Source: Paenibacillus pedocola
Lineage (GTDB): Bacteria > Bacillota > Bacilli > Paenibacillales > Paenibacillaceae
Direction of reading: 5' to 3'
Assembly: GCF_031599675.1 (NCBI RefSeq)
Contig: NZ_CP134223.1
Span: 4,340,001 to 4,404,000, forward strand
DNA length: 64,000 nt
The notes beneath the pieces were generated by a model, which was not told where the DNA came from, made no database searches, and saw only the letters and a list, made by a program, of their open reading frames with translations. Shown piece by piece: positions 1 to 6,999 of the stretch. A program made the translations under genes and the position numbers. Within the stretch, counting starts at the first letter, position 1. Each line of letters starts with the position of its first letter.

Positions 1-165
1 CGCTCCATGTCCGGTACGCTCCTGGGAGTTATCCTCGATGGCTGTTAGACCCAGAGCACTGAATTTTCCTTTTAGCACATCGGCTATCTGCCGTTCATTT
101 CCGGTTTCGCTGTCCACACGGACAAGCTCCATGAACTCCTGAATCAATCGGTCTTGTACTATCAC
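1..165 (-). CDS. M20-family metallopeptidase (PepT/YqjE-like), N-terminal fragment
   Basis: This is the first 55 codons of a gene that runs off the left edge. The start is GTG at 165, with GAGAGGGA a few bases upstream. The translation begins VIVQDRLIQEFMELVRVDSE and continues with an ETGNER segment. That opening helix followed by V.VDSETGNER is typical of the M20 tripeptidase-like family, zinc exopeptidases of the cytoplasm. No metal ligands lie in the part seen. B. subtilis yqjE lies in the same chromosomal neighbourhood as the bkd operon, which agrees with the call. The family assignment is good; the exact substrate is unknown. Confidence 0.72.
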   Translation of the reverse strand, partial: MIVQDRLIQEFMELVRVDSETGNERQIADVLKGKFSALGLTAIEDNSQERTGHGA

Positions 166-260
166 TTAGGCTTCCCTCTCTTTCACAGATACGTTACAAT
201 AGTGGTAATGCTTATTTTCATGTACGCTTTTAACTTAAACTAATCCCAAAGGAGTCACAC

Positions 261-362
261 ATGAATCGTCAAAAATGGTTTCGTGTCGTCATTTATGTCA
301 TGCTGATCGCCATGGTCGCCTCAACCGTGCTGCTGGTAATCGAGCCCTTTATGGCCGGTTAA
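261..362 (+). CDS. prli42: Stressosome-associated small membrane protein Prli42
   Basis: A 33-residue ORF preceded by AAAGGAG at good spacing. It has a short basic N-terminus (MNRQKWFRVV) followed by one hydrophobic helix of about 20 residues (IYVMLIAMVASTVLLVI). This matches the Prli42 family, small single-pass membrane proteins described in Listeria as anchoring the stressosome. It stands alone, divergent from the M20 peptidase gene and convergent with lipB. The stressosome role is known from the family and is not visible in the sequence. A different tiny membrane protein is possible, but the length and the VVxYxMLIxM pattern fit well. Confidence 0.75.
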   Translation: MNRQKWFRVVIYVMLIAMVASTVLLVIEPFMAG

Positions 363-387
363 CGGACAAGCCTTGACACATTAATAA

Positions 388-413
388 CAGCGTCCGGTTT
401 CCGGGCGCTGTTT
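388..413. terminator. Hairpin between convergent prli42 and lipB
   Basis: CAGCGTCCGG and CCGGGCGCTG pair across a 3-base loop with one G-U pair. Short T runs follow on both sides, so it probably serves both convergent genes. Confidence 0.6.
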
Positions 414-432
414 GGCCTGCCGCAGCTGCCGC

Positions 433-1146
433 TTAATCTGCCGGAACCGGGCTTTCCGCTCGAACCGCTTCATAAGGAAAATGGCGCAGAAAATAAGGAA
501 TCAATGCCTCCGCCACCTGTTCCAGTTCAAAAGAACGGCCGCTGCATTCCTCCAGTGACGTGATTCCATAACTCGAAATGCCGCAAGGAATAATCCCCTG
601 AAATCCGCGCCGTCCGATTCCCTCCGAGATATTGAAGGCAAACCCGTGGCTGGTGATAAAGCCTCTGCGTGATCTGCTTTTGTTGAACTTGACACCAATC
701 GCACAGATTTTCTCATCCCCGACCCATACACCGGTATATTCCGGCTTGCGTGTCCCCTCTATTCCCTGGGCTGCCAAATAATCAATAATAACAGACTCCA
801 GGCGGCGCAGATAACCGCGTAAATCCACCTTGCCCTCTTCCCCGAGCTTTAGCAGCGGATAGCCGACAAGCTGGCCCGGCCCATGATATGTAATGTCTCC
901 TCCGCGGTCGATTTCAAACAAGGCAATACCTTGCTCCTCCAGCTGTTCCTTGCTTAAGAGCAGATGCTCCGGATGATTCTGTGAACCGATGGTGTAGGTA
1001 GGCGGATGCTGCAAAAGAATCAGCTGTTCATTAGCCTCTCCGGCATCGATCGCCAGTACGGATTTCTTTTGCAGCTCCCAGGCCGTTCCATACTCCATCA
1101 GGGGGTGATATGAAAGCTCCAGCTTACCAGGTTCCGGTTGATTCAT
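433..1146 (-). CDS. lipB: Octanoyl-[acyl carrier protein]:protein N-octanoyltransferase
   Basis: LipB moves the octanoyl group from acyl carrier protein to the lipoyl-domain lysine of E2 or GcvH; LipA then inserts sulfur. The 237-residue protein carries the RGGDITYHGPGQ substrate-pocket motif at about 81-92, the catalytic Lys146 in EKICAIGVK, and Cys188 in GIIPCGI. These are the LipB acyl-enzyme Cys and Lys. GTG at 1149 and ATG at 1146 are adjacent; ATG was taken because it sits better behind GGGGAG. The gene lies about 50 bp downstream of the bkd E2 gene on the same strand, so it can lipoylate the E2 made next to it. B. subtilis instead uses LipM and LipL, so an E. coli-type LipB here is notable. 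Confidence 0.93.
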   Translation of the reverse strand: MNQPEPGKLELSYHPLMEYGTAWELQKKSVLAIDAGEANEQLILLQHPPTYTIGSQNHPEHLLLSKEQLEEQGIALFEIDRGGDITYHGPGQLVGYPLLKLGEEGKVDLRGYLRRLESVIIDYLAAQGIEGTRKPEYTGVWVGDEKICAIGVKFNKSRSRRGFITSHGFAFNISEGIGRRGFQGIIPCGISSYGITSLEECSGRSFELEQVAEALIPYFLRHFPYEAVRAESPVPAD

Positions 1147-1200
1147 CACTTCAGCTCCCCGCTTGGATTTCAGTCTTCCGAATTAGGATTCATATATAAA

Positions 1201-2595
1201 CTAATACAATTTGGTGTCGGGCGTATAGCTTTCCAGATTATCTTTTACACGTTGCAGGAAACGGCCGCAAATGACGCCGTCCAGAATCCGGTGATCCAGG
1301 GACAGACAGATATTGGCCATGGAGCGCACGGCAATCATGTCATTGATAACAACAGGCCTTTTGACAATGGATTCGAATGTCAGAATCGCCGCCTGCGGGT
1401 AGTTGATGATCGGATAGGACAGAATAGAACCGAAGGAACCGGTGTTGTTGACGGTAAAGGTACCGCCCTGCATATCATCCAGGCGCAGCTTACCCTCGCG
1501 GGTTTTCTGGGCCAGTTCATCGATCTCGCGGGCCAGTCCGGCTATATTCTTCTGGTCGGCCTTTTTGATAACCGGCGTCATGACGGAATCCTCTGTACCG
1601 ACAGCAAGCGCGATATTGATATCACGTTTGACGATGATTTTATCAACGGCCCAAACCGAGTTCATAATCGGGTAATCCTTGATCGCACTGACCACAGCCT
1701 TCATCATAAAGGCGAGATAAGTCAGATTGATCCCTTCCTTGCGTTTGAACTCATCCTTTATTTTGTTGCGCAGCACGACCAGATTGGTTACATCCACTTC
1801 AATCATCGTCCAGGCATGCGGAATTTCCGATACACTCTGGCGCATTCTTGTCGCGATTGTGTTGCGGATCGGTGTAACGTCGATCAGATACTCCGAGCTG
1901 CTGCCAAGTCCGCCTTCCACCTCAATCGTTGGAATACGCGGGGACTCGCTCAGGTGAAGACCGGAATGACGGACCGGCTCCAGCTTCTCCTGTACCTCCG
2001 CCTGAATGGCCTGCAGCGCAGGCTGCTGGGAGGCTTCAGGTACAGTCCGGGCTTCAGGCGCTGCGCCCGGCTGCGGGGTCGCAGCTTGAGCGGCAGCAGC
2101 GCCGCCGTTCTCCAGGAACATCAGCACATCCTTGCGTGTGATGCGTCCGCCGAGTCCGGTGCCCGGCACGGCGCCTAGGTCTATGCGGTGCTCAGCGGCA
2201 AGCGTCTGCACCGCCGGCGAGTAGCGGGAGCGCATCGGCGCGTCCGCTGCTGAAGGAGCCAGCGCAGCCGGTCTGCCCGGTGCGGCAGGCGTGCTCGGGG
2301 CAGATGCTGCTGAAGCCGCCGGTGCGGAGCTTCCGGCAGGCGCAGCAACGGCGATGCGGGCGATGATCTCGCCCACGCTGACCGTCTGGCCTTCCTCGGC
2401 CAGCAGCTCTACCAGCGTACCTTCCACGGTGGAAGGGAGCTCGGCATTCACTTTATCGGTAATGAGGTCACAGAGCGGTTCATATTGCTCTACCAGATCC
2501 CCCGGCTTCTTCAGCCACTTGCCAATCGTAGCTGACACCAGCGATTCCGCAAGCTGCGGCATAATCACATCAGTCAGCTTTGTATTGTCAGACAT
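1201..2595 (-). CDS. bkdB: Dihydrolipoamide acyltransferase E2 of the branched-chain 2-oxo acid dehydrogenase
   Basis: This is the core E2 of the complex that makes isobutyryl-, isovaleryl- and 2-methylbutyryl-CoA, primers for branched fatty acids. The 464-residue protein has a lipoyl domain at about 8-83 with Lys48 in LITDKVNAE. An Ala/Pro-rich linker follows, then a peripheral-subunit-binding domain (RYSPAVQTLAAEHRIDL..GRITRKDV), a second linker, and a catalytic domain. The catalytic domain ends in DHRILDG, with the catalytic His near 435. The start was set at MSDNTK because AAGGAGTGACAAC precedes that ATG; an in-frame upstream extension lies in repeat DNA. It is the last bkd gene, separated from E1 beta by a 145-bp repeat-filled gap. 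An acetoin or pyruvate E2 is less likely because of the ITDKVNAE motif and the gene set. Confidence 0.9.
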   Translation of the reverse strand: MSDNTKLTDVIMPQLAESLVSATIGKWLKKPGDLVEQYEPLCDLITDKVNAELPSTVEGTLVELLAEEGQTVSVGEIIARIAVAAPAGSSAPAASAASAPSTPAAPGRPAALAPSAADAPMRSRYSPAVQTLAAEHRIDLGAVPGTGLGGRITRKDVLMFLENGGAAAAQAATPQPGAAPEARTVPEASQQPALQAIQAEVQEKLEPVRHSGLHLSESPRIPTIEVEGGLGSSSEYLIDVTPIRNTIATRMRQSVSEIPHAWTMIEVDVTNLVVLRNKIKDEFKRKEGINLTYLAFMMKAVVSAIKDYPIMNSVWAVDKIIVKRDINIALAVGTEDSVMTPVIKKADQKNIAGLAREIDELAQKTREGKLRLDDMQGGTFTVNNTGSFGSILSYPIINYPQAAILTFESIVKRPVVINDMIAVRSMANICLSLDHRILDGVICGRFLQRVKDNLESYTPDTKLY

Positions 2596-2609
2596 GTTGT
2601 CACTCCTTA

Positions 2610-2740
2610 AAAGTTTTGTAAGCAGATGCTTCCTGGGATTACTTCGTACAAAACTCACTTCGAAAGCATACGCTTAAAGTTTTGTAAGCAGATGCTTCCT
2701 GGATTAACTTCGTACAAAACCCGCTTCGGAAGCATGTTAA
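2610..2740. repeat. Two direct copies of a 66-bp dispersed intergenic repeat
   Basis: Copies start at 2610 and 2676 with AAAGTTTTGTAAGCAGATGC. Each contains ACTTCGTACAAAAC followed by GCTTCGRAAGCAT. The pair fills the space between bkdAB and bkdB. Nearly the same 36-bp block recurs at 35238-35273 inside the spoIIIA operon. Confidence 0.85.
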
Positions 2741-3727
2741 TTAGTACTGTGCCAGCCGGAGCATTTCCGCCTTCACTTTATCCTTGCTCAGCATGAAGAA
2801 CTTCTCCATCGGCGGGCTAATCGGCATCGCCGGCACATCAGGGCCGCACAGCCGGAAGATCGGCGCGTCCAGCTCGAACAGGCAGTGTTCAGCGATAATC
2901 GCTGCCACCTCTCCGCCGATGCCCCCGGTTTTGTTGTCCTCGTGGACAATCAGCACCTTGCCGGTCTGGCGGGCCGCCGCAATAATCGCGTCACGGTCAA
3001 GCGGCTGCAGGGTGCGCAGATCAAGAATATGCGCGGTAATCCCTTCCTCGCGCTCCAGTTCCTCTGCTGCCTGCATCGCAAAATGCAGCGGCAGACTGTA
3101 CCCGATAACCGTGATATCACTGCCTTCACGCAGCAGGTTCGCTTCGCCGATCGGCACGGTGTAATCACCTTCAGGCACATCTTCCTTAATCAGCTTGTAG
3201 CATTTCTTATTCTCAAAGAACAGCACCGGATCAGGGTCCCGTACTGCTGATTTCAGCAGTCCCTTGGCATCGGCTGCCGAATAAGGCGCTACAATCTTCA
3301 GTCCGGGCGTACCGAAGAAGATTGATTCCGGGCACTGGGAATGGTACAGTCCGCCGAAGATCCCTCCGCCGATCGGCGCACGGATCACAATCGGACAGCT
3401 CCAGTCGTTATTGGAACGGTAGCGGATTTTGGCCGCTTCACTGATAATCTGGTTGGTGGCCGGGAGCATAAAGTCAGAGTACTGCATTTCCGCAATCGGC
3501 TTCATGCCGTACATTGCTGCCCCGATGGCAACACCTGCAATCGCCGATTCGGCCAGCGGTGTATCCATTACACGCTCTTCCCCGAATTGCTCCTGCAATC
3601 CCTTAGTGGTGGTGAACACACCGCCCTTAAGGCCAACATCCTCGCCGAGCACAAATACCGAATCATCGCGTTCCATTTCTTCCTTCATCGCCAAACGGAT
3701 GGCATCGATATATTCCATCATCGCCAT
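2741..3727 (-). CDS. bkdAB: 2-oxo acid dehydrogenase E1 component, beta subunit
   Basis: This is the beta half of the thiamine-diphosphate decarboxylase that feeds acyl groups to E2. It is 328 residues, the usual length. Seen motifs are MDTPLAESAIAGVAIGAA, where a conserved Glu activates the thiazolium, then a PIGGGIFGGLYHSQ-type pyrimidine-binding segment, and a C-terminal transketolase fold with DLRTLQPLD and EDNKTGGIGGEV. AAAGGAGGAGC precedes the ATG. The gene begins 3 bp after the E1 alpha stop, so the two subunits are made together. Branched-chain rather than pyruvate specificity is inferred from the fatty-acid context and the B. subtilis bkd order. Confidence 0.9.
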   Translation of the reverse strand: MAMMEYIDAIRLAMKEEMERDDSVFVLGEDVGLKGGVFTTTKGLQEQFGEERVMDTPLAESAIAGVAIGAAMYGMKPIAEMQYSDFMLPATNQIISEAAKIRYRSNNDWSCPIVIRAPIGGGIFGGLYHSQCPESIFFGTPGLKIVAPYSAADAKGLLKSAVRDPDPVLFFENKKCYKLIKEDVPEGDYTVPIGEANLLREGSDITVIGYSLPLHFAMQAAEELEREEGITAHILDLRTLQPLDRDAIIAAARQTGKVLIVHEDNKTGGIGGEVAAIIAEHCLFELDAPIFRLCGPDVPAMPISPPMEKFFMLSKDKVKAEMLRLAQY

Positions 3728-3730
3728 GAG

Positions 3731-4765
3731 TTATGCTCCTCCTTTGAGGCCGGAATCATCGTACACATGCAGCAGCGTGTCTTCCGGTTTCGGAAACGGT
3801 GCATTTTCCGCGTATGCGATAGCCTCTTTAAGTTCCAAATTATATTCAGCGGCAAGATCACGCTCCTGCTCGTCACTCCACAGTCCTAGTCCGGTCAGAT
3901 AGGTGCGGAACGCGGCAATGCCGTCTTTTTTCCAGTTCTCGTCGACCTCTTCCTTGGTCCGGTAAGCCAGATCATTATCAGAGGTGGAATGCGGCGACAA
4001 ACGGTACATCATCGCTTCAATCAGTGTCGGCCCTTCCCCGGCAATCGCGCGCTCCCGCGCCTCCTTAACCACGCGGTACACTTCAAGCGGATCATTACCG
4101 TCAACGCGCACGCCCGGGAAGCCGTAGCCCAGCGCACGGTCACTGATTTTGCCGCCAAGCTGCTTGTGGACCGGAACAGAAATGGCATACTGGTTGTTCT
4201 GGCAAAAAATAATGACCGGCAGCTTATTCACACCCGCAAAATTGCAGGCTTCATGGAAATCCCCCTGGTTGCTGGAGCCTTCTCCGAAGGTGACAAAGGA
4301 CACGAATTTCTTCTTCTTCATCTTAGCTGCCAGAGCGAAGCCAACCGCATGCGGAACCTGGGTTGTCACAGGACTTGAGCCCGTCACGATGCGCAGGCGC
4401 TTGCTGCCGAAATGGCCCGGCATCTGCCGGCCGCCGCTGTTGGGGTCCTCCGCCTTAGCGAATACGGACAGCATCAGCTCACGCGTAGTCATGCCCACCG
4501 ACAATACAAAGGCGTAATCACGGTAATACGGTAAAAAATAATCATTCTGCCGGTCCAGCGCAAACGCTGCTGCAACCTGCGCCGCCTCCTGGCCGATACC
4601 GGAGACATGAAAGTTAATCTTGCCGGCACGCTGCAGCAGCAAACTGCGCTCATCGTATTTGCGCCCGAGCTGCATATATCTGTACATATCAATGACCTGG
4701 CCGTCTGTGAGTCCAAGCTGTGAATGTCTGTTAACCGTTCCTACAGTAGTACCTTGGGATTCCAT
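3731..4765 (-). CDS. bkdAA: 2-oxo acid dehydrogenase E1 component, alpha subunit
   Basis: This is the alpha subunit of branched-chain 2-oxo acid decarboxylase. The 344-residue protein has the ThDP/Mg signature GEGSSNQGDFHEACNFAGV ending in a QNNQYAIS segment, and the phosphorylation-loop-like RLSPHSTSDND seen in E1 alpha proteins. The start was set at MESQGTTVG because AGGAGGTACCTCTGT precedes that ATG. An in-frame extension upstream would add 20 residues without a ribosome site. It has its own promoter-like sequence at 4841-4869 and heads the bkdAA-bkdAB-bkdB set. The E3 gene lies 225 bp upstream behind a possible terminator. Confidence 0.9.
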   Translation of the reverse strand: MESQGTTVGTVNRHSQLGLTDGQVIDMYRYMQLGRKYDERSLLLQRAGKINFHVSGIGQEAAQVAAAFALDRQNDYFLPYYRDYAFVLSVGMTTRELMLSVFAKAEDPNSGGRQMPGHFGSKRLRIVTGSSPVTTQVPHAVGFALAAKMKKKKFVSFVTFGEGSSNQGDFHEACNFAGVNKLPVIIFCQNNQYAISVPVHKQLGGKISDRALGYGFPGVRVDGNDPLEVYRVVKEARERAIAGEGPTLIEAMMYRLSPHSTSDNDLAYRTKEEVDENWKKDGIAAFRTYLTGLGLWSDEQERDLAAEYNLELKEAIAYAENAPFPKPEDTLLHVYDDSGLKGGA

Positions 4766-4840
4766 ACAGAGGTACCTCCTAAATATTTTGATAGCTATAC
4801 TGCCTGCTGCTTCGTACAACTCCATCTATTATGCCCTGAT

Positions 4841-4869
4841 CTTATAACCAGGTACTAAACCTAACTCAA
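4841..4869 (-). promoter_or_regulatory. bkdAA promoter with a FapR-like palindrome in the spacer
   Basis: On the minus strand, TTGAGT (4864-4869) and TATAAG (4841-4846) are separated by 17 bp. The spacer carries TTAGTACCTGGTTATAA (4842-4858), a palindrome centred on one T with two mismatches between the arms. It resembles the TTAGTACCT-type operator of FapR, the malonyl-CoA-responsive repressor of fatty acid genes. FapR control is inference. Confidence 0.5.
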
Positions 4870-4897
4870 GATCATTATAAGCCCTTTACAGTCAAAA

Positions 4898-4975
4898 AGA
4901 AAAGAGAGGAAAAGCCGGAATAGCGCTATTTTACGGTCATCTGACGTAATTAGCTCTCTTTCGGCTTCCTTTTAT
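4898..4975 (-). terminator. Possible terminator after lpd
   Basis: On the minus strand GGAAGCCG pairs with CGGCTTTTCC across a long interval. It is followed by a T-rich run (CTCTTTTCTTTTT). The long loop makes this a weaker call. Confidence 0.4.
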
Positions 4976-4990
4976 TACCCGCATCGTTTC

Positions 4991-6412
4991 CTAGAATCCT
5001 ATTGCTCTGCCATCCACAGCCAGCATTGCTTCTCCAATAATCTCGGACAAGGTCGGATGGGCATGGATCGCTTCCCCGATCTCCCAAGGTGTGGCATCCA
5101 GCAGCTGCGCCAGCGCAGCTTCCCCGATCAGGTCGGTCACATGAGGACCGATCATCTGCACCCCAAGAATATCCCCGCTGGTGCGGTCAGCTACAACCTT
5201 GACGAAGCCATCCTTCATCCCATACACAATCGCCTTACCGATGGCCGAGAACGGGAATTTCCCGGTGACCACATCATGACCCAGGCTCTGGGCTTCCTTC
5301 TCTGTATAACCGACACTGGCTACTTCCGGCCTAGTATAGACACAGCGAGGGACAAGGTGGGCATGATACGGATGAAGCTTCTCCCCGGCCAGATGATTGA
5401 CGGCACGAATACCTTCATGGCTCGCGGCATGGGCCAGCTGCAATCCCCCGATACAGTCGCCGATCGCATAGATATGGGGCTCGCCTGTCTGCATGTTGTC
5501 ATTGACCTCGATAACCCCTTTATCAAAGCGGATATCGGTATTTTCCAGCCCGATATTCTCAACATTGGCTACTCTGCCTACAGAGACCAGCAGCTTTCCG
5601 GCGGACAGGGTCTGGCTCTGCTCCCCTTTGCGGGCTTCGATGGTAATACCGTCCTCCGTCACCACGCAGGTCTCCGCATCGACAGTGGTTCCGGTCAGAA
5701 CCTTCACTCCGCGTTTTTTGAGCAGGCGCATGAGCTCCCTGGCAATCTCCGCATCCTCCAGCGGCAGCAGCTGGTCTGCTGCTTCCACAACCGTAACCTG
5801 GACACCAAAATCCGCCAGCATTGAAGCCCATTCCACTCCGATCACTCCGCCGCCTACGATAATGATCGAAGAAGGCAGCTCTTCCAGCGTCAGCGCTTCC
5901 TCACTGCTGAGAATAACTTGGCCGTCCGGCTTAAGGCCGGGCAGTACACGCGGACGGGAGCCCGTCGCGATAATCAGATGGGTAGAGACCACCGTCTCCA
6001 TTTCGCCATCCTCCAGCTCCACTGCCACCGCACCGCTGCGCGGGGAGAAGATTGAAGGGCCGATAATCCGTCCCTTGCCCTTCAGCACCTGAATTTTATT
6101 TTTGCGCATCAGAAACTGTACGCCCTGGTGCAGCTGCTCGACAACAGCTTCCTTGCGGCTCTGTACTTTCGGAAATACCAGCTTTACGCCGGCAGTTTCG
6201 ATGCCGTAGCTCTCGCTCTCTTGTATTTCAGCATATACCTCTGCACTGCGCAGCAGCGACTTGCTCGGAATGCAGCCGCGGTGCAGGCAGGTTCCGCCCA
6301 GTTTGTCCATTTCGATGACGACGACAGACTTGCCCAGCTGGGCCGCGCGGATCGCTGCCACATATCCGCCGGTTCCTCCGCCCAGAATAGCCACGTCACA
6401 GGAAATTGTCAT
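4991..6412 (-). CDS. lpdV: Dihydrolipoyl dehydrogenase (E3)
   Basis: This FAD enzyme reoxidises the dihydrolipoyl arm of E2 with NAD+. The 473-residue protein has an FAD Rossmann motif (GGGTGGYVAA) at about 11-20 and the redox disulfide GGTCLHRGCIPSK (Cys42, Cys47). It also has an NAD Rossmann motif (VGGGVIGVEWAS), the second FAD contact YAIGD, and the C-terminal His-Glu pair in HAHPTLSEIIGEA. The start was set at MTISCDV because GGAGG lies 9 bases upstream; an in-frame ATG 27 bp further up lacks one. In B. subtilis the equivalent gene lpdV precedes bkdAA, as here. It may also serve other lipoyl complexes. Confidence 0.93.
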   Translation of the reverse strand: MTISCDVAILGGGTGGYVAAIRAAQLGKSVVVIEMDKLGGTCLHRGCIPSKSLLRSAEVYAEIQESESYGIETAGVKLVFPKVQSRKEAVVEQLHQGVQFLMRKNKIQVLKGKGRIIGPSIFSPRSGAVAVELEDGEMETVVSTHLIIATGSRPRVLPGLKPDGQVILSSEEALTLEELPSSIIIVGGGVIGVEWASMLADFGVQVTVVEAADQLLPLEDAEIARELMRLLKKRGVKVLTGTTVDAETCVVTEDGITIEARKGEQSQTLSAGKLLVSVGRVANVENIGLENTDIRFDKGVIEVNDNMQTGEPHIYAIGDCIGGLQLAHAASHEGIRAVNHLAGEKLHPYHAHLVPRCVYTRPEVASVGYTEKEAQSLGHDVVTGKFPFSAIGKAIVYGMKDGFVKVVADRTSGDILGVQMIGPHVTDLIGEAALAQLLDATPWEIGEAIHAHPTLSEIIGEAMLAVDGRAIGF

Positions 6413-6460
6413 TATATGTATCCTCCAGTCATTACTCATAAGTTCTGCATAACTCCCTAC

Positions 6461-6488
6461 ATTGTACTCCCTTTTAAGCCTAATACAA
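6461..6488 (-). promoter_or_regulatory. Candidate lpdV promoter
   Basis: TTGTAT (6483-6488) and TACAAT (6461-6466) on the minus strand are 16 bp apart, about 50 bp upstream of the lpdV start. Confidence 0.42.
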
Positions 6489-6580
6489 AACTTATAAACG
6501 TCATGTAAACATGGACTTTTACCGGTTGAAGCGTTATCATATGGGTGAATCCAAAGGCCTGCAAGGGAGATGAATCCTAA

Positions 6581-6886
6581 ATGAAACTGCTCATTTCACG
6601 CTTCATTGCTATTCTCATTCTCGTTCTTCCGGGTCTGATGGCGATGAAGGGCTTCCTGATGATGAAGGATGATATTTTCAACTACGTCTCCATGCACGGC
6701 GATGATACTGTAACCCCCGTATTCGCCTGGCTGCATTTTGGCGGCGGACTGCTTCTGTTCCTGGCAGGAATGAGCTTCCTCGGCGGCTGGATTCTGACCA
6801 GAGACCGCAAGAAGAACTACGTGGGACCCCGATTCCGGGAAAAGCAAAAAGCCCAGCAGCCGGCCTCACCGGATACAACGGTTTAA
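6581..6886 (+). CDS. yqzF: DUF2627 membrane protein (YqzF family)
   Basis: A 101-residue protein with two predicted membrane helices (about 5-25 and 48-73), then a charged tail (TRDRKKNYVGPRFREKQKA). The spacing IAILILVLPGLMAMKG ... FAWLHFGGGLLLFLAGM..GGWILTRDRK matches the YqzF/DUF2627 family. In B. subtilis yqzF also sits beside the bkd genes, which supports the call. No biochemical function is known. GGGAGATGAATCCTAA precedes the ATG. It is divergent from lpdV and ends at a shared terminator. Confidence 0.8.
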   Translation: MKLLISRFIAILILVLPGLMAMKGFLMMKDDIFNYVSMHGDDTVTPVFAWLHFGGGLLLFLAGMSFLGGWILTRDRKKNYVGPRFREKQKAQQPASPDTTV

Positions 6887-6951
6887 ACATACCGCATTCT
6901 AAGGTTCCACACTATCCCCTTTAGTTTAGTCTTCAATTTCGATCTTATATA

Positions 6952-6999
6952 AATACAAAAGGCAGCTCCGGCAAACCCGGAACTGCTTTTTGTATTGCT
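6952..6999. terminator. Bidirectional terminator between yqzF and the ABC exporter
   Basis: ATACAAAAGGCAG pairs with CTGCTTTTTGTAT, with an inner TCCGG/CCGGA stem. T runs flank it on both strands between convergent genes. Confidence 0.85.

Noticed and set aside
1138..2178. 346-codon frame on the plus strand opposite bkdB
   Set aside because: A shadow of a strongly supported E2 gene, with His/Arg-rich sequence lacking any domain and no ribosome site.
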